A stretch of 64,000 bases of DNA. Source: Mycoplasmopsis bovis 8790. Lineage in GTDB: Bacteria > Bacillota_I > Bacilli_A > Mycoplasmatales > Metamycoplasmataceae. The position numbers were made by a program, and so were the translations under genes. The DNA lies in assembly GCF_005061465.1 (NCBI RefSeq), contig NZ_LAUS01000004.1:62001-126000 (forward strand), in the 5' to 3' direction. Under the pieces are notes generated by a model that had not been told where the DNA came from, ran no database searches, and was given only the letters and a program-made list of their open reading frames with translations. The first letter of the stretch is position 1; every line of letters starts with the position of its first letter. This document shows, piece by piece, positions 10,249 through 22,111 of this stretch.

Positions 10249-11962
10249 ACTCATAATCCTTATTTTTAATTCTTTTGGCTATATTAAGTGGAACTATTTT
10301 TGATAATTCTTCAACTGAGGCGTCATAGATATTCGCATAGCTTTTAAAGTGATTTAAAAGATTTTGTTCCATATTTGGACCTAGTCCTTTTATATTTCTT
10401 AGTTTACCTTCTAGTGAACTAATTTTTTGTCTGTTTCTAAAGTGCGACTTTGCAAACCGGTCAACCTCAACTTGAATTTGTGCTAAGTAGTTGTATAGTT
10501 CTAAGTCATTAATATGAATTTCATTCATATCTAGGTCAATTAAGGCTTTAGTTTTATGAAACTCATTTTTTACTAATCCAATAACAGGGATGTTAATATT
10601 AAGCATTTTCAGTGTCTTCTTAGCTTCATTAACTTGTTGTACTCCACCATCTGCTATAACCAAGTCATAATCTTTAGTGTTTTTGTTACTACTAAAGAAT
10701 TTAGAAATTGATTGCTTAATATATTCAACATCAGCACTACGCTCATTCATAGCTTCTAAATTAAATTTTCTATATAAGCTTTTGTTTTTAATTCCATTAG
10801 TATAAACAATTGCAACTCCAACAGGATTAATGTTATTAATATTTGAGTTGTCAAAAACAACAATGTTTTTTAATTTTGGCAAATTTAAGTATTTATTTAA
10901 GGTATCAAGCATATTGCTAGCTTTGTCTAACTGATTTTTTATTACTAAATGTTCTTTTTCATAGTAATCATTTAGATTCAAAATAGCAAGATCTAAAACT
11001 TTTTTATTATTTCCTATTTTGGGACTAATAAATTTATATTCACTTGATAAGTTTAGATCAAAGCCCAAAAGCTCTTCTTGCACAATAAAATTATCTGGCA
11101 GTATTTTATCCTCATAGAATTGTTCAAAGAAAACTCTAAGCGATTCATCAACACTTAAACCTAGTGGAATTGTTAAATTAACCTTATTAATTAATATTCC
11201 ATAGCGGTAGAATAAAACTGTAGCAAAAATTAATTTTTCGTCTGTTTTATAAGCAAATACATCAATATTTTTATATTGACTTAGCTCAATTATTTGACTT
11301 TCTTTTAACTTTTTTAAATATGTTAAGCCATCGCGTAAAAATAATGCAAGCTCAAATTGCATATTATTAGCTGCTTGGTGCATTTTGTTGGTTAGTTCAT
11401 TAATATAACTATTATTTTTGAAACTTAAAATTTCTTTAATTTTATTAAATTGAGTAACCCAGAAGTTGTGATCTTTGTTTTTTATTAATAAGCCATTTTC
11501 GTATAAAGTTTCATGTTGCAAAAGTTTTAAAATTGGTTTAGCACCATAGCCAGAAGGAAAGGGACCATAGTAAAATGTGTTTTTACTATCTTTTGCATTA
11601 ACTTTTCTAGATAAATTTATAAGCAATGAATCTTTGAGAAGCTGAACTTTTAAATATGGATATTTTCTATCATCCAAAAGCAAAATGTTAAATTCAGGAT
11701 TATATCTATCAATCATTGCTTTTTCTAAAAGCAACGCTTCTTTATTTGTTTTACAGATATAAACATCAAAATCATATATTAGCGAGACTAACTTATTAGT
11801 TTTATATGAATTAATAGCGCCATCAAAATACTGAAGCATTCTCTTACGTAAATTTTTTGCTTTGCCAACATACAAAACATTTTGTTTAGCATCTTTTCAT
11901 AGATAAACACCAGGGCTAGTTGATACACTTTTTAACATTAAAATAATTTCATTTTTGTCCAT
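10247..11962 (-). CDS. uvrC: Excinuclease ABC subunit C
   Basis: UvrC makes the two incisions around bulky DNA damage in nucleotide excision repair, together with UvrA and UvrB. The N-terminal GIY-YIG nuclease domain is recognisable from SPGVYLWKD and LYVGKAKNLRKRM. The UVR region follows around residues 200-230. The RNase H-like second nuclease domain is marked by VVFDNSNINN and the DLVIADGGVQQVNEA segment. A C-terminal HhH region (IKGLGPNMEQNLLNHFKSYA) is present. Length 571 aa is normal. The start at 11962 lies 5 bases after the previous stop without a clear Shine-Dalgarno, so translation is probably coupled. Confidence 0.95.
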
Positions 11963-11967
11963 AATGC

Positions 11968-12309
11968 CTAATTTATAGCCTCTTGAAGTCAGTCAATAAT
12001 TATTTCTTTAGGATACAAGTTATGCCCAGCATTATAAATGTTTTTGTTTTTGATTATGCAAAATGTCGGAGTTTGTAAAACTTGAAATTTATTATTTGGC
12101 ACCTGATATAGTTCAGCTTCCATTGCATCTACTTCTATAAAAATTATGCCATTGTAGCCATCAAAATGTTTCTCAACTTTATGAACAATTTCTTTCATTA
12201 GTCTACTGTTTAGATCATTGTCCAAAACAAATAATATGAAAAATATATGATTAGCATATTTGTTGTTTTCGTAAAGACTCTGAGCGTCTTTTCAAAGCAT
12301 TTTTTTCAT
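11968..12309 (-). CDS. Thioredoxin-fold protein without a CXXC site (113 aa)
   Basis: The second half, VLQTPTFCIIKNKNIYNAGH followed by LYPKEIIIDWL, resembles the cis-Pro and C-terminal strand-helix part of thioredoxin. The first half lacks a Cys-X-X-Cys pair, so classical disulfide reduction is unlikely; the only Cys follows the cis-Pro motif. AAAGGAT precedes the ATG at the right distance. It sits between a membrane protein gene and uvrC in the nfo-uvrC operon. The thioredoxin assignment is tentative. Confidence 0.6.
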
Positions 12310-12323
12310 AAAGATCCTTTAAT

Positions 12324-14030
12324 TTATTTGTTATCAGAAAGAATTGGACTTATTCATAAATTGTCATCATATATGTTTGAATATGTTTGCTTACTATGGA
12401 CATTATTAAAATGATTTTCAGAATTATTTTCAAAATTAAAGTCAAATATTAAATCGCTATTTATTACTTGAGAATTAGCATCAAATTTATCTAATTTAAT
12501 TGTTTTATAGGATTCTGAGTCAATATCCTGGTGCATAATTTCAGTTGTGTTTACTAAAAAGTTAGGTTCAATATTTGAATATATGTTAGTATCATTTAAA
12601 TTTTTTTCTTCTGATTTAGGCATATTTGAAACATTTGAAGGATGAGTATCATTTAATGAGCTATCATCAACAATAATTTCAACAGTATCAATGTTGAAAT
12701 TAGGACTATTTGTACTTGCATCAGCATTAGTATTTAAATCAATATCATCATTTACAATATTATCAGATTTAAAATTGAAAATAGTATTGTTCTCATTATG
12801 GCTATAAAATAGCATTAATGGGTTATTTTGCATATTTTCTGATTCATAAAATTCATTATTTAGAATGTTGTATTCACTAGAATATGAGCTAAATTCAGTT
12901 TTTAGATTTTTGTTTTCGTCAGTAGTTAAGTAATCATTTATTAAAAGAGAATTAGGATTAACTGCAGAAATTAACAAATCAGGTTCAATGCTTGTCTTTT
13001 TAACTTCTTCTGTGACATATGATTCATCTTTTAATGAAGCATTTAAGTCTTTCTCAGTTTTATTTTTAGACATAAATTCAATAAAATCTTGATGATTAAC
13101 AATCAATTCTATATTGTTTTTAATATTCTTAAGTAAAGTTGAAAAAGAAGTTTTATAGATCTCAATTTTTAAAATATTCGCCATTAGTGCATATAACTCA
13201 AATATTTTTTTAGTTTGTAAACTTAAATAAAATCCAAGTTTATTTTTTAAAACAAATTTTTGAATAGCTGGCATTGTGTTTTTAGAGTTGTTTAAATTTT
13301 TTATATAGTTTCTAGGTGAAATTGTTATTAATTTTAGCCATGAAAAGCTAAAAATAATAAAGGAAATTATTCATGATAAATAAGGCGAAAAAGTCAGTAA
13401 AACAGGCAAATTGAGCAATGTATCAGCATATACCCCGATGTTAAAACTCGCATTAGGCAATTCTTTACTAAATTTAGTCTTTAAAATAGATCCTTCATTT
13501 GTAAATGAGTAAATTCACCCTTTTTTAAATACGTCTAATATTTCGCTTTTTGAAATAATTGTTGTATGTAAATCAACGCGGTAAAAAAGCAACACTGAAT
13601 GATAAATTATTGCAATAACCAGTAAATTTGTTCATATAAAAATAGTAGTTTGTTTCTTAAGAGTTAGATAATTAACCTTTTGATGGGCATAAAATCAGCG
13701 GAAGTATTTGTTTTTTAAAAAAGGGATAAGTCAATGGAGAATGAGAGTTAAATAAAAGCCAATCAAAAACAGAATCATTAAATCACCAAAAGTTAAACCG
13801 AATGTATATAGGTAAATTAGTCTTAAAATATCAGTTTTATTGCTTTTAACAATAAAATTGTTATTGTACTGAAGCAAGATGAAAAAAACAGTAATGAACA
13901 AAAAAACTATTAATTTTAATAACTCAATTCCAAAATTGAGCTTTATAAAATATAATGGCTTGTCACTATCATTATTTTCAATATTGCTTATACCTATTTT
14001 AGTAATGATTTTGTTGTAATTAGCTTTCAT
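12324..14030 (-). CDS. Membrane protein with Asn/Ser/Asp-rich C-terminal tail (568 aa)
   Basis: The N-terminal 230 residues contain about five hydrophobic helices (for example LIVFLFITVFFILLQY, FGDLMILFLIGFYLTLIL and TIFIWTNLLVIAIIYHSVL). A short loop follows, then a soluble region. The last 250 residues are low-complexity and acidic, full of Asn, Ser and Asp. No family is recognised. It lies 31 bases after nfo and 14 bases before the thioredoxin-fold gene, so it is transcribed with DNA repair genes although nothing in it suggests DNA binding. No clear Shine-Dalgarno is seen. Confidence 0.75.
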
Positions 14031-14061
14031 AGAATTAAATTATATTAGTTATTTAGAAATA

Positions 14062-14898
14062 TTATTTTGCTTTATACTCAAGCAGCATTTTTATTTCTTT
14101 ATCATAAATAGGTTTGTTATCAACTCAAGGAGTTTCTAAAATAATAGGTATGTTATCAAAGTCAGGATCGTGCACAAATTTAGCAAGGGTATCTAATCCA
14201 ATATAACCTTTATCTATATTAGCGTGTCTGTCTTTATGGTTGCCAAGGTCATTTTTTGAATCATTTAAATGAATTACTTTGATATGCGGCAATAAATTAT
14301 ATTTATTAATCTCGGCCTTAAATTCTTCATATTTTCTTATATCATAGCCTGAGTCAAAAACATGACATGTATCTAAACATACAGCAAATCTATCGCTTCT
14401 GATTTTGTGTATAAAATAGTTGATTTGGTCAAAATTGATACCCACTTCAGTACCTTTTCCAGCCATAGTTTCAACACATATAACTACATCTTTTGTTCGG
14501 TTCAATATTTGTTTTATTGAACTAATAAATGTATCTAATGACTCCTGAATTGAAAAGGAAGTATATGAGCCAGGATGAAGCACTAGGTATTTAGCTCCAA
14601 TATAATTCATTTTTTCAATTTCTTGAACCAAAAAATCAATTGCAAATTTATTTTTACTTACACTAGAAGGATTGACAATATAAGGAGCGTGAACAACAAT
14701 ATCACTTGGTGCAATTAATTTTGAATATTTTTCTAAATATTCATCATACTTGTATTTTTCTGTAGATACTCTTTTAGTTGTTTGGGGTGCTCCTAAATAA
14801 ATCATCATACAATTAGCATCATTTTTAATTGATTCAGCAGCTGCACCCAATAAATAATTGGGAGCTTTAAACGAGATGTGACTTCCTAGTTTAATCAT
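14062..14898 (-). CDS. nfo: Endonuclease IV (apurinic/apyrimidinic)
   Basis: This enzyme cuts the backbone 5' to abasic sites in base-excision repair. The TIM-barrel family is clear from LGSHISFKAPNYLLGAA at the start, YLVLHPGSYTSFSIQESLD, VICVETMAGKGTEVG, FAVCLDTCHVFDSGYDIRK, HLNDSKNDLGNHKDRHANID and ILETPWVD. These carry the His, Glu and Asp ligands of the three zinc ions. Length 278 aa is typical. Its ATG lies one base after the stop of the HAD gene, so the two are translationally coupled. Confidence 0.96.
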
Positions 14899-14899
14899 T

Positions 14900-15736
14900 T
14901 TAGTTTTCCTTTTTGTTCTTTCCTTTGTTAATAAAATATTTTCAAATTCCGCCGTTTTTACTTTTTGGAGCTATTTCGTCAGCAGCATTTTTGAGCTTAC
15001 TAGTGCCGTTTTTCATTGCAACTAAATGTCCAACAAATGGCCTGGTTGTAAAATCTGAATCAGAGTCACCGATGTGAACTGCATCCTCAGGATCTATTTG
15101 TTTATCTTGCATATAAAGTGAAGTAGCTAATCCCTTGTTTGTTTTAATTGATGTTACTTCAATTACATAGTTTGCACTAGCTAGGTGAGAATTGCAGTAT
15201 TGACCAAAAAGGGCATTAAACTTAGCTAAAACTTTGTTAGCTGTAAACTTATTTTTGACAACTAAGGCAATTTTTGTAATGTTAATATGATTCGCAATAT
15301 TTAATTTTTTGAATGTGCTTATGATGTGAAATTTAGATGAAGCAAATAAATTAATTAAAAATCTTTCTATAGATCTTTGCAAGTAAATTGATTCACCATT
15401 TTGGTCAAAAAAAACTAACATTAATTTATTGTTTCTGGCAAAGTCAACAATCATTGGCAATATTTCATTGTCAATGAAAAAAGCATATTTTCTCACATTA
15501 TCAATATATATTTCAGCGCCAGAAGAACATATTGCATCTGTTATGCCCAGTCTATGCATTGTATGCATAACATGTTTATCAGAATAGCTTCTGCCAGTAC
15601 TTATAACTATATTGGCAAAATTTTTAACTAAGAGCATTGCTGAGAGATTTTTATGGCTAATTCTATCTCCAACCTTCTTATCAAACAGTGTGCCATCTAG
15701 ATCAATGAAATATGTTTTATTGTTTTCAATATCCAT
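14900..15736 (-). CDS. Cof-type HAD hydrolase
   Basis: A phosphatase of the haloacid dehalogenase superfamily, subclass IIB, which acts on sugar phosphates, flavin phosphates or similar. The nucleophile motif is FIDLDGTLFDKK (first Asp attacks phosphate). Motif II is VISTGRS and the metal-binding motif near the C-terminus is HIGDSDSDFTTR, followed by GHLVAMKNGTSKLKNAADE. Length is 278 aa. It is the first gene of the nfo-uvrC operon. A TATAAT box ends 6 bases before the ATG, so the message is probably leaderless. The substrate cannot be told from sequence. Confidence 0.9.
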
Positions 15737-15742
15737 AATTCA

Positions 15743-15748
15743 ATTATA
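15743..15748 (-). promoter_or_regulatory. -10 box for a leaderless HAD-nfo-uvrC transcript
   Basis: TATAAT on the minus strand ends 6 bases before the ATG at 15736, which puts the transcription start at or next to the start codon. No Shine-Dalgarno is present between them. Confidence 0.6.
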
Positions 15749-15830
15749 TAGAAAATATTTAGGCAACTGTTTGTTGATTTTATAGTGTAAATAAGACCAA
15801 ATGATTTTGTCTAATTAGCCTATAAATTAA

Positions 15831-15863
15831 GAAAATAGGCCTAAATACAAGCCTATTTCTTTA
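15831..15863. terminator. Terminator downstream of the MFS gene
   Basis: AAATAGGC (15833-15840) pairs with GCCTATTT (15851-15858) around a 10-base loop. A-rich and T-rich flanks follow. It lies 15 bases beyond the MFS stop codon. Confidence 0.65.
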
Positions 15864-15875
15864 TGTTAATAGAAT

Positions 15876-17342
15876 CTATTTTTGTTCTGTTGCAACTGAC
15901 TTTTGTCATGGGAAAGTCTTAGCATCATCACGAGGTTCTTTAAGCATAACAACGCCACCAAGAGCAATTAATGTTGTTACAACAATTATAATTGTTTGAA
16001 TTAATGCAGCTGTTGGTTTTGAAATATTTGTGCTCATTGGAACTACAGAAATAATAATGAATATTATTGTGTAGAAGATGTAGCCAAAACCTCAAATTAA
16101 ACTAAACATTCAACCAATTGTTTTTGGATCTCTGTCAGCGTATTCGTGAGGTAGGTTAAGCATAACGCCTTGGATACCTCATGTACATAAACCAGTTAAG
16201 AAACCAAAGATGTATAAGAATACTAATGCAACATAATATTTAGCGCTAGAAGCACCTAATTCACTAGCTACAAAATATGTACCTTGGTCTTTTGCAACAC
16301 CATAAACAAAGACAATTGTAGATAAAACAAAGAATAGAACAGCTAGTGAGATAATCATACCAACAAATCATCTTCTCTTAAGATTGAATCTTGATCATAG
16401 ACCTATTGAGATAGGGCCAACAAAGACCGCTGCTAGGAAAATAACTTGTCAAATCTTAGCAATTTTTTGTAGTTGTGGTAATATCTCGGCTGGTATATTA
16501 GCCATATTTGGTCAGATGACATGTGTTAGTGCTGTTGGGAATACAGCAATAGCTAATCAACCACCATATAATAGAATTCATGCATAGGTTGATTTTTTCT
16601 TTAGGTAGTCACCAAGAATTGCAAAACCACTTCTTTTTGCAACTTTAGGTGCATTTGGATCTGTTGATTTAACAGGAGCATCAAATTTAGTGCCAAATAC
16701 TCCAATTACAATTAAAGGAATAATTGATAGTGCACCTAAAAGTGTGAATACAAGAACTCAATTTTTTTGTAATGATTCAACGTTTTGACCAAGAATAACA
16801 AATGGAATAATTGAAATAATTGTACCTAATGGGTAGAATCAAATTCCAAATTGTGAAATCAAGGCTTTTTGTTTTGGACCAAAGAAGTTTGCAACAACTG
16901 GTTGAGTTAAAATAATTAACATTGTACCACCAATTGCCATTATAGTTCTTAGAACAATAAAGCCTACATATCCACCACCATTTCCAGGCATAAATTGAGC
17001 TGGAACACCAACTAAACACATTGCAATCGCAATAAATGTTGATCATTTGTGGAATATTCTTGCTAATAGGAATGCAACAGCTACTGAACCTAAACCACGA
17101 CCAAAGGTTATAGCTCAGTTTGCCGCTGTATTTTTAAATTGGAAACTTGCATCTGGAATAATTTGAAAATGTCCCAAAAATCCAGGGGAAGCTTTTCCAT
17201 CTACGAAACCCTTACCACCTAGCCCAACTGTGAATCCTCAGTTAGCTATAAATAGTAAGTATGCAAATGAAATAAAACCTCAAATGATAAAGCCATATGC
17301 TACTTTATGCTTTTGAGATCATTCATGAATTTTTTGATTCAT
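15876..17342 (-). CDS. Major facilitator superfamily transporter (488 aa)
   Basis: A polytopic membrane protein with about twelve hydrophobic helices, starting MNQKIHEWSQKHKVAYGFII. The segment AITFGRGLGSVAVAFLLARI and the later GVFGTKFDAPVKSTD loop between helices 6 and 7 fit an MFS two-halves layout. Many TGA-Trp codons interrupt the frame under the standard code. AAAGGATT gives a good ribosome site. The substrate is unknown. Mycoplasma MFS proteins of this length have been annotated as hexose-phosphate carriers, but I see nothing diagnostic here. Confidence 0.8.
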
Positions 17343-17597
17343 TGAATCCTTTCATATTAAATAATTATTAAAGTTATTTAATAGTAATTAAGGTTTTCAG
17401 TAAGTTAATATATAGAGAAATAAATTAATGTTTACTAATCCTATGAACAATTACCGGCATATATACAAATCAAAGTTATATGCAAATTTATTATACCAAT
17501 TTTATATTAAAACAGGCCTATTTGCATAGATATCCATATTAATATTAGTATTAAATTTAAATAAACAACATGTTTGGCAGTAAATTTGGGCTTAAAT
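17343..17597. other. Intergenic region upstream of the MFS gene
   Basis: About 250 bases without an open frame. It should hold the MFS promoter on the minus strand, but I cannot pick a convincing -35/-10 pair. No repeat is evident. Confidence 0.4.
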
Positions 17598-17622
17598 GAA
17601 AAAGCCACACAAGAGCGTGGCT
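17598..17622 (-). terminator. Terminator of the pta-ackA-M23 lipoprotein unit
   Basis: AGCCACAC (17603-17610) pairs with GCGTGGCT (17615-17622) with one mismatch and a 4-base loop. On the minus strand it is followed by five Ts. It lies 18 bases after the lipoprotein stop. Confidence 0.75.
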
Positions 17623-17639
17623 AAAAAATATATTTTTAA

Positions 17640-19919
17640 CTATTTATTAAGTTCGAATAAATCTTCTATACCAAAAGCAAATGTTTTTGAATCTCTTAAT
17701 TTATAAACAAGGTTAGGATCGGCATAACCTTTAGATTGTTCCTTGCTTAGCATTGATATGTTGTTTAAATACACCGGTAATTCTTTTAGTGGTTTATTTA
17801 CTAGTTTTTCTTTGCCATCATCTGTTTTTACTTTTGTTTTTATTGCTTCACCGGTTTTAGGTTCAACTTCAAAAACTCCCCTATCTGCGACGCCTTCAAC
17901 ACCAATATTGCCAACATTTGTGTATTTTGGTTTATTATCTTTTTCAATTTTTTTATACTCTTTAACTCTTTTGTCAATGTTTGATTGAATTGCTACTTTG
18001 CTAAAATGATTTGGTGAAAGTCAGAAATTTCTGTTTGTGTATAAGTTGACATGGGCATGTGCCATTCATCCACCATTAGTGTCCTGAGTTCCCAAAAAGC
18101 CTATAATTTGGCCTTTTTTGACTTCAGTAGGTGTATCAGCAGACACAGTTGGTGCAACCTTAATTGTTCTATCCTTGCCCAATGTCACTGTTTCTGATTG
18201 TCAGCCCAAACTGTTATTATTTAAGGTTTTACCAGCATCTAAGTGCAAGAATGACATATAAATGTGTTTATCATTGTCATTAAGATAGATTTCCTTTTCC
18301 TTTGGGCTTCAATCTAAATTAGCAACAGGTATTTTAATAACAACAACAGTACCAACTCCAGTAGCAACTACTTTAGTTGTAAGTTCATAAGCAGCAACAA
18401 TTTGTCCGTCATAAGGAGCTAAAACTGGTTGATAATCTGGAGCAATATAGTCTTCACCGATGTGAACAAACTTAGGCACAACTACATTATCTGCATAGAA
18501 AGCTCTTGCTGAAGCATAGCCACCTGAAAATAGTTGAGAATTATAGTGACCAAAAAAGGTTTTATCAATACTTGGTAAGTTTTTAGTTGTTATTCCTTCA
18601 GTAGCAAAAGCAGGAGCTTTAATATTTTGTTTTGTGAATTGCTCCTCAAAAAGCAATGAGTATCTACCTACACCAAGATGTTTTTCAACTTTAACTGATT
18701 CCTGTGAGTCTTTAAGTTTAACATTTAAAGCAACAGTTACATTTCTAAAGTCTTGTTCACTAGTTGTAATCTTATCAATTTCAACTTTTTCAATATTTGC
18801 ATTTTTTACATTAATGAACAAGTTTTCTTTTGTTAAAGTTGATAGATCACTGTTATGCTCAATATTGTCAATTGTGTGTACATCAATTAATTCGGCTAAC
18901 TGCAAGTCACTAATGAATTTTTGTTCTTTAGGTACTGTAAATAAGCCATAAACTGTTTTTCCTGATTCTCAAACAGTAGATTTTTTCTTGCTGTCAAACA
19001 ATGAAGCAGCAATTCTAATTTTTGCTTTAGCATTCGATAGTGAGCCATCATTTAATACAACATCCTCAATGAATTTATTGAACTTAAGCGTGTATTTGTC
19101 TTTTTTATTGCCAATACTGATTTCTAATTCTTTGTCATTGTCTTTGAATATTTCATCTAATTTAGAACTAGAAAACTTTAATAACTTTTCATACTGCTTT
19201 GAGCTTAGTTCATGAATGCCATATTTTGTAATAGCTTGTTTTAACTCATCATCAATATTTTCTAGCTTAACTTCAAAGTCTTGACTAGTTAAAGCTTGAA
19301 TTTTTTCATCATAAGGTTTTAATGCATCAGCAAAAGGTTTTTCAGTTTCTTTAACTTTTACATTTTTGATTCTAAAGTCTATGATTTGTTGACTATATAA
19401 ACCACTTTCATATTTACTTTTATTGGTTGATTCTAGTGGAAGGCCAACTTTAACCTTAAATAGCACATCATAATTATTTCCTGGGTCACGTGTAACGTTG
19501 TTATAGTCATATGAGAATTTAAGTCTGCTTAGTAATTTGTCACTAAGTTTTAATTCTTTTTTAACAATTGCTTTGAAAGCTTCAGTATCAAAATTGATGT
19601 ACTTACTCATATAGTTATTTTGCATCATTAAACTATATTCAACTGTCTCAGGCTTGCCCCCTTCCTTAAATTTTATTAAATCTAAATGTTCATTTTTATC
19701 AAAGTAATCTTTTATATTTGAAAGTAAGTTAACTTGATTATATTTTTCAAATTGTTCAGTAGCTTTATCAGAGTTAGCATCACGTTGATATATGATAACT
19801 TCAGAATTATTTTTAGGATCATTTTTAGGATCGTTACATCTTGCTGATAAAACTGGAATTAACGCACTAAAGCCAACTGCTTGTGAAATAAATATTGCTT
19901 TTAGTTTTCTAGATTTCAT
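17640..19919 (-). CDS. Lipoprotein with M23 (LytM/lysostaphin-type) metallopeptidase domain
   Basis: A 759-aa lipoprotein; the lipobox is VLSARC (Cys28). The N-terminal 450 residues look like mycoplasma lipoprotein filler with no named domain. The C-terminal third has the M23 pattern: KFVHIGEDYIAP at about residues 484-495 (His486 and Asp490 of the HxGxD zinc motif), YMSFLHLD, VKKGQIIGFLGTQDTNGG, and AHAHVNLY near residue 620 (HxH). All zinc and catalytic positions seem present. M23 enzymes normally cleave peptidoglycan cross-links, yet mollicutes have no wall, so the target is presumably a host or competitor protein or cell wall. It follows a membrane protein gene by 56 bases. Confidence 0.8.
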
Positions 19920-19975
19920 AAATATCCCTATAAATAAGTTAATAAAGTATAAAAAAATGTCAAAAATATTCCTAT

Positions 19976-20881
19976 TTATGACACAGAAATAATAACACCT
20001 GTTTTACTCTTAATTCCAATTGCAATAAATGCAATTATTATTGGAATAATAATTGTTAGAGCCAAAACAATTAAAAATCTATATAAAGATTGCAAGTATG
20101 CTTTTAGATTTTCATTTTTATTTTCATTATTGCTTTTTATCAATAAGGCTGTTTTAATGACTAATTCGATTAATGGAAAAATTAAATGGAATGCAAAAAA
20201 GTCAAAATATGAGCTTGTGAAAATAATAATTCCTACTACAAGCAACTCAATTAATTTTATTTGGAAATGATTTAGTTGGTAGTTGGTTGTATCTATCATT
20301 GCACTAAAAGGTAATAAGGCTATAAGCATTGTAATAAATAATGCTTCTTTTGCACTAAACTTGCCTAAAGTTAAATGATGTTCTTTAGCAAATAAGTTTG
20401 ATAGCTTAAATGACTTTAATCATTCATAGTCAACATTAGTTTTAAACATAGCTTTGAATGAGTAAAATAAGCCTATAAATAAGGTAAATCCAGCAAAACC
20501 ACCTAATATTTGTGCTCCAAAAATATAAGGCATACCTTGCCATAATGGTGCACCAATTAATTTATTGTTGCCAACCACCTGACCTGTTTTTCCAAAGCCG
20601 CGAAGAAAGCTTTGGAAAATTACAATTAACGGGTTAAGCATAGGATAAACAGGTAATTTTGATCCTATACTTGCAAATGCTCATGGCAAGAAAAATGCTA
20701 AGGCAGTTGCAATAGTATAACCAACTGATAAAAATATTTTGCTTTTGTTCTTTTTAGATAAAAAAGACAAAAACATTCATGTAAACACAAAAAACACTAA
20801 AAAAAGTACAGTAAGAAATTCAAATGCAAAAGCAGTTGGATTTCAAAACTTTCTTAAAGCCGATCCGGGTAAATTTGTCAT
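19976..20881 (-). CDS. Aquaporin/glycerol-facilitator-like membrane protein with degenerate NPA motifs
   Basis: A 301-aa protein with about six helices. The order of landmarks resembles the MIP family: AFAFEFLTVLFLVFFVF for helix 1, PMLNPLIVIFQSFLRGF where the first NPA (here NPL) loop belongs, then YIFGAQILGGFAGFTLFIGLF for helix 3. The second half-helix region reads FAFHLIFPLIELV, where NPAR is expected, so the second motif is lost. The match is by eye and tentative; a different six-helix family is possible. The ATG has AAGGAAC upstream and lies 8 bases after the ackA stop. Confidence 0.5.
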
Positions 20882-20889
20882 TTTGTTCC

Positions 20890-22092
20890 TTAGTTATGTG
20901 AATTAACTAGTTCTTTAACATATTTAGCAATTACTATTTCCTCATTTGTCCGCATTTTATAAATTGGTATTTCAGATTCTTTTGAGGAAATAAGCATATA
21001 GTCTTCATAGTTAGCTAAATTACTTTCTTCATCTAAAAATAATTTATATGACTTAACCTTGTCAATAATCATTTTTCTTAGAACTGTATCATTTTCACCC
21101 ATTCCAGCAGTAAAGATTATAGCATCAGGATAATGAATCTTATTAAGATACATAGCCATATAGTCAACCACTCTTTGAGCATACAATTCAATTGCAAATT
21201 TAGCATCTTCATTTTCATTAGAAAGTTTATGTAAATCTCTAATGTCACTAGAAATTCCAGAAACGCCTAATAAACCTGAATTTTTAACTAGCATATCAAA
21301 AACTTCTTGGGGATCTTTATGTTCTATCCTTACTAGATAATCAACTATTCCAGGATCTATTGCACCTGATCTAGTGCCCATCATAAGCCCATCAGTTGAG
21401 CTAAAGCCAACTGAAATGTCAAATGATTTGCCATCTTTAATAGCACATAGTGAGCTACCTGAGCCTAAATGAGCAACTACAATATTAATCTTCTCTTTGC
21501 CTAAAATTTTCTTCATTCTGCCAGTAATATAATCATGGCTTAGGCCATGGTAGCCAAATTTTTCAATGTTATATTTACTTGCCCATTCTTTATTGATTGA
21601 AAATTGCTTATTAATTTTAGGAATATCTGTGTGAAAAGCTGTATCAGGAGCTACTATTTTAGGCACATTTGGTAAGTATTCAATGAATCCATCTAAGGCA
21701 GCTAAAAATGGTGGAGTGTGCAATGGAATAAATTTTTCTGCATAAGTTACTATACTATCTCTAACTTCAGGTGAGTAAAAAACTGGAGATAAAAACTTAA
21801 AGCCAGCATAAGGGATTCTAAAGCCTATTGCTTCAATTTCATCTAATTCAGAAATAAAATTGTGCTCTTTTCAATATTTGAGCAATTTTTCAACAGCTAC
21901 TAAATGAGTAGGCAAGTCTTCTTTGTGCTCATATTTATTAGCTTTGTCTTTAAGAATTAAATTGCCATCTAAAGCAATACGCTCACATATACCAGTACCT
22001 AGTAGTTCTAAATCCTTATCAGCATATAAAGCTCACTTTAAAGAACTACTTCCAGCATTAATAACTAATATTTTTTTAATTTTTTCTTTCAT
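20890..22092 (-). CDS. ackA: Acetate kinase
   Basis: AckA converts acetyl phosphate and ADP to acetate and ATP, the main substrate-level ATP step of fermenting mollicutes. The start VINAGSSSLKWALY carries the Asn and Ser residues of the phosphate-binding loop. PDTAFHTDIP has the catalytic Asp, FGYHGLSHDY the His, GTRSGAIDPG the second Arg, and MRTNEEIVIA the C-terminal Glu. The first Arg motif reads GFRIPYAGFKF instead of the usual GHRVVHGGEKF, so the neighbouring His and Gly are changed but Arg is kept. Length 400 aa is normal. It follows pta by 19 bases. Confidence 0.95.
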
Positions 22093-22111
22093 ATAATAAT
22101 CCATTCAAGCC

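Noticed and set aside
18634-18951. Long plus-strand frames opposite the M23 lipoprotein, nuclease, helicase and other genes.
   Set aside because: They are shadows of well-supported genes on the other strand, lack ribosome sites and show no family features.
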